A DNA stretch of 64,000 nt from Nocardia alba NBRC 108234 (GTDB lineage Bacteria > Actinomycetota > Actinomycetes > Mycobacteriales > Mycobacteriaceae), in assembly GCF_001612665.1 (NCBI RefSeq), contig NZ_BDAX01000039.1, positions 18,075 to 82,074 on the forward strand, written 5' to 3'. Position 1 is the stretch's first letter, and every line of letters begins with the position of its first letter. The notes under the pieces were generated by a model, which searched no databases, had not been told where the DNA came from, and worked only from the letters and a program-made list of their open reading frames with translations. The translations under genes and the position numbers were made by a program. Positions 15,438 through 24,483 of the stretch are shown in pieces.

Positions 15438-16430
15438 ATGAAGCGGGTCGGGGTCGTCGTGGCGGTGTGCGCGTTGCTGGTCGCGATGTCGGCCGTGGTC
15501 GGACCCGCCGTGCGCGCGCAACCACCGTGCGCACCGGGCGTGGACCTGCGCCAGGTCGCGATCACCGTGGACGGCGAGCGGGCGACCGGACGCGTGTACG
15601 AGCCGTACCGCTGTGTCCCCGGCGACAGCCCGGCCACGAAACTCGTGGTCGCGGTGCACGGGCACGGGGGATCGTCGGCCGACTTCGCCCCGTATATGGC
15701 CGCGCTCGCGCGCACCGGCGGGTCGCCGATTCTGCTCATGGACCTGCGCAGCGCCGACGGACCGTGGCGCACCGGCGACTGGAATCTCTGGGCGGGCTGG
15801 CACGACCTGGTGGCGGCGACGCAGTGGTATCGCGGTGAGCATCCCGATATCGCGTCCACCGTGCTGTGGGGGTGGAGTCAGGGCGGGATCACCAGCGGGC
15901 TCGCGGTGGCACACGGGCCGCCCGGGCTGTTCGACTACTGGGTCGACAACTACGGCCCCTCCGACGATTTCACCATGTGGGCGGCCGCGGGCTCGGTGGA
16001 TCCCGCGCTGCCGCGCCAGATCGAACGCGACGCGGGCGGCTGCGTGCCGATGATCTGCCCGCTCGCCTACATCGAGCGCTCGCCCGCGCTGCTCGCCGAC
16101 CGGTTGACCATGCGCAGGGCCTTCCTGATCCACGGCACCGCCGACGCCATCGTGCCCTTCGCCACCAGTGTGGAACTGCGCGCGGCGCTGACCGCGGCGG
16201 GCAAACCGTTCTCCTTCTACACCGTGGTCAGCGGGCGCGACCTGACCGGCGCGATCGTCGCGGGTGATCACTCTGTCGGACCCGCGCTGTTCGAGGGCGG
16301 ATGTGTGGTGTTGCGCCTGCTCGCGGGCGCCGAGCCGCTCGCGCCGCAGGTCAGCGACTATGTCGTCGATGTCGAGCGCGGCGTGGTCACCGCGCCGCCC
16401 GCGCCCGAGGGTGCCAAGTGCGCTGCCTGA
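15438..16430 (+). CDS. Secreted alpha/beta hydrolase (prolyl-peptidase/esterase-like)
   Basis: 330 residues with an N-terminal signal peptide (basic KR, hydrophobic VGVVVAVCALLVAMSAVVG, cleavage near AVRAQP). The hydrolase core begins KLVVAVHGHGGSSADF (HGHGG oxyanion loop). The nucleophile elbow is LWGWSQGGITS with Ser in G-W-S-Q-G, DAIVP in HGTADAIVPF probably supplies the acid, and GDHSVG near residue 277 the histidine. Several cysteines suggest disulfides outside the membrane. Length and layout fit the actinobacterial secreted lipase/cutinase-like hydrolases; the substrate is unknown. ATG 15438 is preferred to a longer frame because it starts the signal peptide directly. Confidence 0.85.
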   Translation: MKRVGVVVAVCALLVAMSAVVGPAVRAQPPCAPGVDLRQVAITVDGERATGRVYEPYRCVPGDSPATKLVVAVHGHGGSSADFAPYMAALARTGGSPILLMDLRSADGPWRTGDWNLWAGWHDLVAATQWYRGEHPDIASTVLWGWSQGGITSGLAVAHGPPGLFDYWVDNYGPSDDFTMWAAAGSVDPALPRQIERDAGGCVPMICPLAYIERSPALLADRLTMRRAFLIHGTADAIVPFATSVELRAALTAAGKPFSFYTVVSGRDLTGAIVAGDHSVGPALFEGGCVVLRLLAGAEPLAPQVSDYVVDVERGVVTAPPAPEGAKCAA

Positions 16431-16498
16431 GCGCGGTGGGAACAAAGGTTCGATGAGCCACGGTTGTGCGAGGGACACCGACCGGAAACGAGGACGCG

Positions 16499-17347
16499 AT
16501 GACCGATGATCACGGCTGGCAGGGCGACGAGCTGGATCTCGACGCCTATCTGTCCAGGATCGGCTACGACGGGCCGCGCACGGCATCGGTCGACACCCTG
16601 CGCGCCCTGGTGCGCGCGCATACGACCACCATCCCGTTCGAGAACCTGGAGATCATCCTCGGTCGCGACATCCCGCTGGATCTGAAAGCCTTGCAGGACA
16701 AGCTTATCCGTCGCCGTCGTGGCGGCTACTGCTACGAGAATGTGGGGATCTTCGCCGCCGCGCTCGAACGGTTCGGATTCAGTGTCGCGGGACTCAGCGG
16801 GCGGGTCACCTACGGCGTGGCCGACACCGGCGCACTGCGGCCGGCGACCCACGCGCTACTGCGCGTGACCACACCCGATGACGACCGGGTCTGGGTCTGC
16901 GATGTCGGTTTCGGATTCGGACCGCTCGCACCGTTCGAGCTGGTCGAGGGCGGCGGCGAATTCCTGATCGGCGACTGGCGCTACCGGCTGGAGCACAGAG
17001 CCGATGAGCTGTGGGTGCTGTTCCAGTTCAGCCGCGACGGCTGGATCGACCGCTACACCTTCACCGAGAACCCGCAGTTCCGCATCGACTACGCGGTCGG
17101 CAACCACTTCGTGTCGACCTCGCCACGGTCACCGTTCACCACCCGCCCCTTCCTCCAGCGATTCCTGCCCGATGTCCACCACGTGCTCGACGACCTGACG
17201 CTGAGCGCGGAATATCCCGACGGTACGGCCACCTCGCGTGATCTCGATCCCACGGAGCTGCCCGAAGTGCTGGCGAAGGTGTTCGACATCGACCTCGACG
17301 AATCCGATGCCACCACCCTGACGACCACGCCCTGGCGAATCGGATAA
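16499..17347 (+). CDS. nat: Arylamine N-acetyltransferase
   Basis: 282 residues, the standard NAT length. It transfers an acyl group from acyl-CoA to arylamines or hydrazines through a Cys-His-Asp triad. All three are visible: Cys78 in RRGGYCYEN, His118 in RPATHALLRV and Asp135 in VWVCDVGFG. IPFENLEIILGRDIPLDL is the conserved N-terminal motif. ATG 16499 is preceded by GAGG. In actinobacteria nat often sits beside sterol-degradation genes; here its neighbours are a secreted hydrolase and a membrane acyltransferase, so it may be a separate paralogue with an acyl-CoA other than acetyl- or propionyl-CoA. Confidence 0.95.
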   Translation: MTDDHGWQGDELDLDAYLSRIGYDGPRTASVDTLRALVRAHTTTIPFENLEIILGRDIPLDLKALQDKLIRRRRGGYCYENVGIFAAALERFGFSVAGLSGRVTYGVADTGALRPATHALLRVTTPDDDRVWVCDVGFGFGPLAPFELVEGGGEFLIGDWRYRLEHRADELWVLFQFSRDGWIDRYTFTENPQFRIDYAVGNHFVSTSPRSPFTTRPFLQRFLPDVHHVLDDLTLSAEYPDGTATSRDLDPTELPEVLAKVFDIDLDESDATTLTTTPWRIG

Positions 17348-17446
17348 CACCCTCCCCACACGGCACGGCGGTTTGCTTCCTGGGTGGCGCTACGGCAAAT
17401 TGATGGTTACTTGCCGGGAAACAATTCCTTTGTGGGGGCCGATTCT

Positions 17447-19516
17447 GTGGGGTCGTTGGTGCCGAACGTTCGGACCGCATCGCCGGTTGTGGCGGGTGCG
17501 ACGGTCGAGGGCACCGTGGAACGGCGTCGGGATCTGGACGGATTGCGCGGGGTAGCGATCGCGTTGGTGGTGGCGTTCCACGTGTGGGCGGGCCGCGTAT
17601 CCGGCGGTGTCGATGTCTTTCTCGTGCTGTCGGGTTTCTTCTTCACCGGCGCGGTGGTGCGCGGGGTGGAGCGGCGCGGCGGGGCGTCCGCGGCGGACAC
17701 GGCGCGACGGACGCTGCGCAGGTTGATGCCGTCGTTGGTCGTGGTGTTAGCCGCGATTCTGGTCGCCACGGTGGTGTTGCGGCCGTATACCCAACTCGGT
17801 GCGGCCGCCGCGCAGACGCTGGCGTCGATGTTCTACGGCCAGAACTGGTATCTGGCCACCGCCGAACTGGACTATCTCTCACCCGATCCCTCGGTGAGTC
17901 CGCTGCAGCACCTGTGGTCGATGTCGGTGCAGGGGCAGTTCTACCTGGCGATTCTCGCGCTGCTGGCGGGCTGGGCCTGGCTGCGCCGGCGCGGTTCGGC
18001 CGGGCGGCTCACCCTGCTGACCGTGCTGGCCGGGCTGGCGGCGCTGTCGTTCTGGTACGCGGCGTCGGGCACCGCGCAGCACCAGGCCTGGACCTACTAC
18101 GACAGCATCGCGCGCGGTTGGGAGCTGCTGGCCGGTGCGATGCTGGCCGTCGCGGCGCCCTGGCTGCGGATCCCGAACCGGCTGCGTGGGCTCGCCGCCG
18201 CGATCGGGCTGGCCATGGTGCTGGCGTGCGGTCCGCTGTTCGACGGCGCCAATCAGTTCCCCGGCGTGGCCGCCCTCTGGCCGGTGGCGGCCGCCTGCCT
18301 GGTGATCGTCTCGGGGATCGGCGTGGCCGCGCGGGCATGGCCCAACCGGCTGCTGGCCGGACGGTTCTGCACCGAACTCGGCGCGCTGGCCTATCCGCTG
18401 TACCTGTGGCACTGGCCGATCCTGATCTTCTACCTCGGTGAGACCGGGCGGGCGAACGCGGGCGTCGTCGACGGTGTGGTGGTGATCGGCGCCTCGCTGG
18501 TCCTGGCCTACGCGACCACCCGGCTGATCGAGACGCCACTGCGCATGCCGCCGCGGGGTCGGCAGGTCGAGAGCCCCACGATGACCGGCGCCCTCGTCAC
18601 CGCCACCGCGGTCGCGGTCCTGATCGCCTCGCTCGGCTGGCAGGTGGTGCTCGTGGCCAACCCGGCCGTGCCGCCGCAGGCACTGGACACCCACCGCTAT
18701 CCGGGCGCCGCCGCGCTGCTCACCGGCGCCGACTACTCGCCGGAACCCATGCGGCCCACCGTCTTCGAAGGACAGGCCGACACCCCGTCGCCGACCACCG
18801 ACGGCTGTATCACGCCCAACCGGGAAGTCCGCGTCTGCACCTACGGTGACCCGACCGCCGCCCGCTCGATCGCGCTGGTCGGCGGGTCGCACTCCGAGCA
18901 TTGGCTGCCCGCGCTGGAACCGCTCGCCCGCGAACACGGGTTCCGGGTGGTGTCCTATCTCAAGGAGGGCTGTCCGGTCGTTCTCGCCGATCAGCCGTCC
19001 TACGCCGAGTGGCCGTTCCCCGAATGCCACGAGTGGTCGGTCGAGGTGCTCGACCGGCTGGCCGCCGACCCCCCGAACTGGGTGCTGACGCTGTCCACCC
19101 GCTACCGCCAGAACGGCACCGGCGACGAGGTGCCCAACGAATACCTCGAGGTGTGGACGGCCCTGCAGGACCGCGGCCTCAACGTGCTCGCCCTGCGGGA
19201 CACGCCGCGGTTGCGTCGCGACGGTGTCCTCTACCGCGCCACCGATTGTCTGGCCCACCGCGGTGACCCCGACAGCTGCGGGCTCGATCGCACCGACGTT
19301 CTCGATCCGCACGATCCCGCCGAGGAACCGGCGGCCGGCTACCCGAATGTCCATCGGCTCGACCTGTCCGACGCGGTCTGTCGACCGCAGCGCTGCCGGG
19401 TGGTCGAGGGAAATGTGCTCATCTATCGCGACGAACACCACCTGACCGCCAGCTACGCTCGCTCGCTCGCGCCCGAACTCGGCCGCCAGATCGGGGCGAT
19501 CACCGGCTGGTGGTAG
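17447..19516 (+). CDS. Membrane O-acyltransferase with SGNH domain (OafA/YrhL type)
   Basis: About 689 residues. The N-terminal acyltransferase-3 domain starts RRRDLDGLRGVAIALVVAFHVW (the conserved Arg and His) and continues through about ten membrane helices, with SVQGQFYLAILALLAGW and YPLYLWHWPILIFYLGE as signatures. After a helix near residue 395 the C-terminal third is an extracytoplasmic SGNH hydrolase-like domain: IALVGGSHSEHWLPALEPL (Ser block) and IYRDEHHLTASYARSLAPEL (Asp-x-x-His block). Such proteins acylate cell-envelope glycans or lipids. The frame is open from GTG 17384, but the first 60 bases are AT-rich like a promoter, so GTG 17447 (GGGGG upstream) is preferred; 17432 and 17459 are also possible. 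Confidence 0.9.
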   Translation: MGSLVPNVRTASPVVAGATVEGTVERRRDLDGLRGVAIALVVAFHVWAGRVSGGVDVFLVLSGFFFTGAVVRGVERRGGASAADTARRTLRRLMPSLVVVLAAILVATVVLRPYTQLGAAAAQTLASMFYGQNWYLATAELDYLSPDPSVSPLQHLWSMSVQGQFYLAILALLAGWAWLRRRGSAGRLTLLTVLAGLAALSFWYAASGTAQHQAWTYYDSIARGWELLAGAMLAVAAPWLRIPNRLRGLAAAIGLAMVLACGPLFDGANQFPGVAALWPVAAACLVIVSGIGVAARAWPNRLLAGRFCTELGALAYPLYLWHWPILIFYLGETGRANAGVVDGVVVIGASLVLAYATTRLIETPLRMPPRGRQVESPTMTGALVTATAVAVLIASLGWQVVLVANPAVPPQALDTHRYPGAAALLTGADYSPEPMRPTVFEGQADTPSPTTDGCITPNREVRVCTYGDPTAARSIALVGGSHSEHWLPALEPLAREHGFRVVSYLKEGCPVVLADQPSYAEWPFPECHEWSVEVLDRLAADPPNWVLTLSTRYRQNGTGDEVPNEYLEVWTALQDRGLNVLALRDTPRLRRDGVLYRATDCLAHRGDPDSCGLDRTDVLDPHDPAEEPAAGYPNVHRLDLSDAVCRPQRCRVVEGNVLIYRDEHHLTASYARSLAPELGRQIGAITGWW

Positions 19517-19570
19517 CGGATGGGCCCGTCACAGCAGAAACGACAACCCCACCGGTACCACGGATCGGGC

Positions 19571-19576
19571 TAGTCT
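19571..19576 (+). promoter_or_regulatory. -10 box before the transpeptidase gene
   Basis: TAGTCT ends seven bases before GTG 19584. No ribosome-binding site is seen, consistent with a leaderless mRNA. Confidence 0.5.
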
Positions 19577-19583
19577 CGGACCC

Positions 19584-21326
19584 GTGCGCACACCACGGAA
19601 GGCATCGGTCCTGCTCGTCGCGCTCGCCGCGCTGCCCCTGGCTTGCTCCTCCGGTCCCGACCAGCCGCAGACGGTCGCCGAATCCTTCGCCGCCGCGCTC
19701 ACCAGCGGCGACGCGTCCGCCGCCGCGGCACTCACCGACGCACCGGAGCAGGCCCGCCCGGTCCTGACCGCGCTGTTCGACAACCTCGGCAAGAACGACA
19801 CGGTGCGGGTGTCGTCGACCGACGACAAGTCCTTCACCCTGGAATCCACCTGGAAATTCGGCCCCGACGGCGCAAACGTGTGGACCTACGCGAGCGCGGG
19901 CACCACCACCGGCGACGACGAGTGGAAGATCGCCTGGCAGCCGAGCACCGTCGCGCCCGGCCTCGACCTCGGCGCGCTCAGCTACAGCCCGGTCGCGGCG
20001 AAACCGGCCCGCGTACTCGATGCCTCCGGCGGTGACCTGATGACCCAGCAGGTGGTGACGTTGGTGAACGTCGCACCCGACGCCGACCTGCCCGCCGTCG
20101 CCGCGCTGCTCGCGCCGCAGGGCGTCACCGAGACCACGCTGCGGACAGATCTCGGTGCGGCGCAGGGCAAACCGATCACCGCCGTCGCCCTGCGCGAGAG
20201 CGACATCGCGCCGGTGCGGCAGACGCTGACAGGTGTGCGCGGGGTAACGCTCGCGCCGCAGACCCGGTTGCTCGCCGTCGACAAGACCCTCGCCGGACCG
20301 AGCCTCGGGGGACTGGCCGAGATCTGGCAGGAGCAGGCCGACGCCGCCGCGGGCTGGGCGATCCGCGCGCAGACCGCCGAAGGCACCCAGCGCATCGCCG
20401 GACCCGACGCGTTGCCCACCGCCGACATCCCCAGCACCCTCGACATCGACCTCCAGCACGCCGCCGAGGACGCGCTCACCCCGATCGCCACACCGGCCGC
20501 CATCGTCGCGTTACGCCCCTCGACCGGCGAGGTGCTCGCCGTCGCCCAGAACGCGCCCGCCGACGCTGCGGGCCCGATCGCGCTCACCGGGCTCTACCCG
20601 CCGGGCTCGACGTTCAAGACCGTCACCGTCTCTGCGGCACTGCAGGCCGGCGGCCTCACACCCGACTCCGTACTGCCCTGCCCCGGCCGTGCCACCATCG
20701 AGGGCCGCACGATTCCCAACGACAACGGCTTCGACCTGGGTATGGTGCCCCTGCACACCGCGTTCGCACGCTCGTGCAACACCACGATGGCCGAGTTGGG
20801 AGTGAGATTGCCTGCCGACGGACTCACCGCGGCCGCCCAGCAGCTGGGTCTCGGGGTGGATTATGTGACACCCGGCTTGACGACTGTCACCGGGAAAGTC
20901 CCCGCCGCCGAAAGTCCGGCGCAGCGGGTCGAATCGAGCATCGGACAGGGCACGGTGACGGCGTCGCCGTTCGGCATGGCGCTGGTCGCGGCCTCCCTCG
21001 CGCACGGATCCGCCCCGGCTCCGAGCATCATCCGGGGTCGTCCCGGTACCGCCGATCGACCGTCGGCGCCGGTGCCCGCGACGGTGATGTCGCAGCTGGA
21101 GACCATGATGGGCGAGACGGTGAGTGCCGGAACGGCCACCGCGCTGCGGGATATCCCCGGTCTGCTCGGCAAGACCGGTACCGCCGAGTACCTCGACGAC
21201 ACCCACGCCCACGGCTGGTTCGTCGGCATCGACGGTGACCTGGCGTTCGCGGTGTTCGTCGCCGACGCCGGGAGCTCCGGACCGGCGGTCGAGGCAGCGG
21301 GACGGATGCTACGTGTGACACCATGA
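19584..21326 (+). CDS. Lipoprotein class B penicillin-binding protein (transpeptidase)
   Basis: 580 residues from GTG 19584. Lipobox LPLAC puts the acylated cysteine at residue 21. Residues about 25-125 form an NTF2-like (MecA N-terminal) domain, then comes a PBP dimerisation region, and from about 290 the transpeptidase. All three active-site motifs are present: Ser342-T-F-Lys345 (PPGSTFKTVT), Ser397-C-Asn399 (ARSCNTTMAE) and Lys530-T-G (LLGKTGTAEY). It cross-links peptidoglycan outside the membrane. Domain order and lipid anchor match the mycobacterial lipoprotein PBP Rv2864c. A membrane Ser/Thr kinase gene follows 88 bases downstream, suggesting a cell-wall control link. Confidence 0.93.
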   Translation: MRTPRKASVLLVALAALPLACSSGPDQPQTVAESFAAALTSGDASAAAALTDAPEQARPVLTALFDNLGKNDTVRVSSTDDKSFTLESTWKFGPDGANVWTYASAGTTTGDDEWKIAWQPSTVAPGLDLGALSYSPVAAKPARVLDASGGDLMTQQVVTLVNVAPDADLPAVAALLAPQGVTETTLRTDLGAAQGKPITAVALRESDIAPVRQTLTGVRGVTLAPQTRLLAVDKTLAGPSLGGLAEIWQEQADAAAGWAIRAQTAEGTQRIAGPDALPTADIPSTLDIDLQHAAEDALTPIATPAAIVALRPSTGEVLAVAQNAPADAAGPIALTGLYPPGSTFKTVTVSAALQAGGLTPDSVLPCPGRATIEGRTIPNDNGFDLGMVPLHTAFARSCNTTMAELGVRLPADGLTAAAQQLGLGVDYVTPGLTTVTGKVPAAESPAQRVESSIGQGTVTASPFGMALVAASLAHGSAPAPSIIRGRPGTADRPSAPVPATVMSQLETMMGETVSAGTATALRDIPGLLGKTGTAEYLDDTHAHGWFVGIDGDLAFAVFVADAGSSGPAVEAAGRMLRVTP

Positions 21327-21414
21327 GTCGTCTTTCCCCCCGCAGGCGAGCAATCCCCCCGCTGCCGCACGCGGTCATCACACAGCCAGCTACAATCGGC
21401 GGCGGACCATACCC

Positions 21415-23016
21415 ATGGTCAATACGCGGGATGTCACAATTTCGAGAAGGTTCGGAGTAGGCGCCATCGATACCGGTCAGAAGATCGCGGAGCATTACCG
21501 CCTGGTCGAGCGTATTGGTAGCGGCGGCACAGGCGTTGTATGGCGTGCTGTCGACGAACGCCTCCAACGCTCCGTGGCAGTGAAGCAGATCCACATCAAA
21601 CCCAGCTTGCCCGAGGGCGAGCGGGATGTGTTGCGCCAGCGCGCGATTCGGGAGGCCCGCAACGCGGCGCGCTTCCAGCATCCCAATGCCATCGTGGTGT
21701 TCGACATCACCGAGCACAACGGTGACCCGTGCCTGGTGATGGAGTACCTCAAGTCGGTCAGCCTCGCGGGTGAGCTGGGCCAGAAGGGCCCGCTGCCGCT
21801 GCTCGAGGTCGCCCGCATCGGTGAGAAGGTCGCCTCCTCGCTGATCGCCGCGCACCAGGCGGGGCTGGTGCACCGCGACGTGAAACCGGGCAATATCCTG
21901 CTCGGCGACCACGGTGAGGTGAAGATCACCGACTTCGGCATCTCCCGCGCGGCGGGCGACGTGACGCTCACCGAGACCGGGCTGATCTGCGGTACCGCCG
22001 CCTACCTGGCGCCCGAGGTCGCGCGTGGTGCCGATCCGACCCCCGCCGCCGACGTATTCGCCCTCGGCGCAACGCTTTTCCACGCGCTGGAAGGCGAACC
22101 GCCCTACGGCGCCAATGCCAATCCGCTCGCGGTGCTCTACGCCGCCGCGAACGGACAGGTGCGCGAGCCCCACAACGCGGGCCCGGCCACCGACTTCCTG
22201 CTCGACCTGCTCAGCCCGGACCCCCTCGACCGTCCGACGATGACCGAGGCCAGGGACGCGCTGGCGGCGTTCGCCGACGACGACAACGCGGTGCCCGCCG
22301 GATTCATCCCCGCCAGTGAGGCTTTCAACCGCCGCAACAACGCGGCGACCACGCAGGTGATCCGGCAGTCCGGTGGTCGAGCCTCGCACGCGGGCGCGTC
22401 CACCGCCACGACCCGCCAGATCCGCTCGAACCCGCGCCCGCAGGTCCGTCACGACACCGCCGCGCACCCGCACACCCAGGCCCATCCCATGCCCGCCCCT
22501 CCGCGTAAGCAGGCAGGCAAGGGGCGCGCGGTGCTGATCGGGTCCGCGGTGGGTGCGGTGGTCGCGGCGGTCGCCATCGCGTTCAGCGCGATGAACAGCT
22601 CGGACTCGGATGCGCCGCCGGTGCAGGCCGGTCCGGCGACCTCGGTGCAGTCCTCGGCGGCGCCCAAGCCCAGCGCGGCGGTTCCGCAGCTCGGGCAGGC
22701 GAGCAATGTCGGCACCGTCGACATCGGGTCGGCGGGTTTGCTGGTGGAGGACTTCTTCAGCAACCCGTCCGGTTCGTGGTCGCTGCTCACCCCCGCCGCG
22801 CAGCAGGTCTACGGCAGTGAGGCCGCGTTCCGTGAGTACTGGAACGCCCGCACCGTCGACACCTTCGCCAGCATCACCGCGGTCAGCGGCAACAACGCCG
22901 ATGGTTCCACGAATATGCGTCTGGCCAGCATCACCATCAACGGCTCGACCAAGGCGATGGTCATGCGTGTGGTGAGCGCGGGCGGCAGTCTGCGCATCGA
23001 CGGAGACACCCGCTAG
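21415..23016 (+). CDS. Membrane serine/threonine protein kinase with extracytoplasmic domain
   Basis: 533 residues. The kinase domain spans about 28-290: glycine loop GSGGTGVVW at 35-43, catalytic Lys57 (VAVKQIH), HRDVKPGN at 153-160 with Asp155, and DFG at 173-175. The R-D pair marks a regulated kinase. A Pro/His/Arg-rich juxtamembrane linker (about 290-362) holds Thr-rich stretches that could be autophosphorylated. One membrane helix follows at about 364-386, then a Ser/Ala/Pro-rich spacer and an outer domain of about 110 residues (LLVEDFFSNPSGSWSLLTPAAQQVYGSEAAFREYW), NTF2-like in appearance. ATG 21415 is the only ordinary start before the kinase core. It follows the transpeptidase gene; no phosphatase or FHA gene is nearby. 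Confidence 0.94.
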   Translation: MVNTRDVTISRRFGVGAIDTGQKIAEHYRLVERIGSGGTGVVWRAVDERLQRSVAVKQIHIKPSLPEGERDVLRQRAIREARNAARFQHPNAIVVFDITEHNGDPCLVMEYLKSVSLAGELGQKGPLPLLEVARIGEKVASSLIAAHQAGLVHRDVKPGNILLGDHGEVKITDFGISRAAGDVTLTETGLICGTAAYLAPEVARGADPTPAADVFALGATLFHALEGEPPYGANANPLAVLYAAANGQVREPHNAGPATDFLLDLLSPDPLDRPTMTEARDALAAFADDDNAVPAGFIPASEAFNRRNNAATTQVIRQSGGRASHAGASTATTRQIRSNPRPQVRHDTAAHPHTQAHPMPAPPRKQAGKGRAVLIGSAVGAVVAAVAIAFSAMNSSDSDAPPVQAGPATSVQSSAAPKPSAAVPQLGQASNVGTVDIGSAGLLVEDFFSNPSGSWSLLTPAAQQVYGSEAAFREYWNARTVDTFASITAVSGNNADGSTNMRLASITINGSTKAMVMRVVSAGGSLRIDGDTR

Positions 23017-23025
23017 TCGGTGTTC

Positions 23026-23054
23026 GCGACGGATCCGCCGGTCGGGTCCGTCGC
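23026..23054 (+). terminator. Hairpin after the kinase gene
   Basis: GCGACGGA (23026-23033) pairs perfectly with TCCGTCGC (23047-23054), loop 13 bases, ten bases after the kinase stop. Probable terminator before the his operon promoter; no U-tract. Confidence 0.6.
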
Positions 23055-23095
23055 CTCGGCGGGATGTGGGTGGAAAAGCGATGGCTGCCGACCAC

Positions 23096-23101
23096 TAGGC
23101 T
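23096..23101 (+). promoter_or_regulatory. Probable -10 box of the hisDCBH operon
   Basis: TAGGCT, identical to the -10 candidates before 29924 and 52912, lies 44 bases upstream of hisD and leaves a leader of about 38 bases. No leader peptide or T-box was recognised. Confidence 0.5.
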
Positions 23102-23145
23102 GGTAGCTGACCTGAGCCCCAGCACAGAACAGGACCGACCCCGAT

Positions 23146-24483
23146 ATGACTTCCCGCATCGAGCTCGCCCGCGTCGATTTGCGCGGTCGTACTCCCTCCG
23201 CTGCCGAGCTGCGCACCGCGCTGCCGCGCGGAGGGGTCGACGTGGACTCGGTGCTGCATCATGTGCGGCCGGTCGTCGCCGATATTCGTGACCGGGGTGC
23301 CGAGGCGGCGCTGGACTACAGCGAGAAGTTCGACGGTGTGCGCCCCACTGTCGTGCGGGTGCCGGTCGGTGAGCTGACCAAAGCCCTGGCCGAGCTGGAC
23401 CCGGCGGTGCGCGCCGCACTCGAGGTGGCGATCGAACGGACCAGGAAGGTGCACGCCGATCAGCGGCGCACCGACACGGTGACCGAGGTCGTGCCCGGCG
23501 GCACCGTCACCGAGAAGTGGCTGCCGGTGGAGCGGGTGGGGCTGTATGTGCCCGGCGGCAATGCCGTGTATCCGTCCTCGGTCGTGATGAACGTGGTGCC
23601 GGCACAGGCCGCCGGCGTCGAGTCGCTGGTGGTGGCCTCGCCGCCGCAGGCGCAGTTCGGTGGGCTGCCGCACCCGACGATCCTGGCGGCCGCCGCGCTG
23701 CTCGGCGTCGACGAGGTGTGGGCGGTCGGCGGTGCGCAGGCGGTGGCGTTGCTGTCCTACGGCGGTGTCGATACCGATGGTGGGGCGCTGGAACCGGTCG
23801 ATCTGATCACCGGACCGGGCAATATCTACGTCACCGCGGCCAAGCGGCTGTGCCGTGGGCTGGTGGGCATCGATGCCGAGGCCGGCCCCACCGAGATCGC
23901 GGTACTGGCGGACGCCACGGCCGATCCGGTGCACGTGGCCGCCGACCTGATCAGCCAGGCCGAGCACGATGTGCTCGCCGCCAGTGTGCTGGTCACCGAT
24001 TCGCCCGCGCTGGCCGACGCGGTCGACGCCGCGGTGAACGCTCAGCTCGCCGTGGTCAAGCACCACGATCGGGTGCGAGAAGCGTTGCGCGGCAAGCAGT
24101 CCGGCATCGTGCTCGTCGACGACATCGCGCAGGGCCTGCGAGTGGTCGACGCCTATGCCGCCGAGCACCTCGAGATCCAGACCGTCGACGCGGCCGCGGT
24201 CGCGGCGCGGGTGCGCAGCGCGGGTGCGATCTTCGTCGGCCCGTGGGCGCCCGTCAGCCTGGGCGACTACTGCGCCGGTTCGAACCACGTGCTGCCGACC
24301 GCGGGATGCGCGCGGCACTCCTCGGGACTGAGCGTGCAGACGTTCCTGCGCGGCATCCACATCGTGGAGTACACCGAGGCGGCGTTGAAGGATGTCGCCG
24401 GACACGTCGTCGCCCTGGCCGACGCGGAGGATCTGCCCGCCCACGGCCAGGCCGTGCAGGCGCGTTTCGAGGCGCTGTCGTGA
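23146..24483 (+). CDS. hisD: Histidinol dehydrogenase HisD
   Basis: 445 residues. HisD carries out the last two NAD-dependent oxidations from L-histidinol to L-histidine, using a zinc site. Recognisable blocks are VERVGLYVPGGNAVYPSSVVMNVVPAQAAGV, DEVWAVGGAQAVALLSYGG, DLITGPGNIYVTAAKRL, GIDAEAGPTEIAVLAD, SQAEHDVLA (zinc ligands Gln and His) and SLGDYCAGSNHVLPTAGCARHSSGLSV. First gene of the his operon; hisC begins with a GTG that overlaps its stop codon. Confidence 0.98.
   Translation: MTSRIELARVDLRGRTPSAAELRTALPRGGVDVDSVLHHVRPVVADIRDRGAEAALDYSEKFDGVRPTVVRVPVGELTKALAELDPAVRAALEVAIERTRKVHADQRRTDTVTEVVPGGTVTEKWLPVERVGLYVPGGNAVYPSSVVMNVVPAQAAGVESLVVASPPQAQFGGLPHPTILAAAALLGVDEVWAVGGAQAVALLSYGGVDTDGGALEPVDLITGPGNIYVTAAKRLCRGLVGIDAEAGPTEIAVLADATADPVHVAADLISQAEHDVLAASVLVTDSPALADAVDAAVNAQLAVVKHHDRVREALRGKQSGIVLVDDIAQGLRVVDAYAAEHLEIQTVDAAAVAARVRSAGAIFVGPWAPVSLGDYCAGSNHVLPTAGCARHSSGLSVQTFLRGIHIVEYTEAALKDVAGHVVALADAEDLPAHGQAVQARFEALS

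Noticed and set aside
21415..21475. ATC start for the Ser/Thr kinase just before IDTGQKI
   Set aside because: Purine-rich bases precede it, but ATG 21415 is a normal start and non-standard ATC initiation is not needed.
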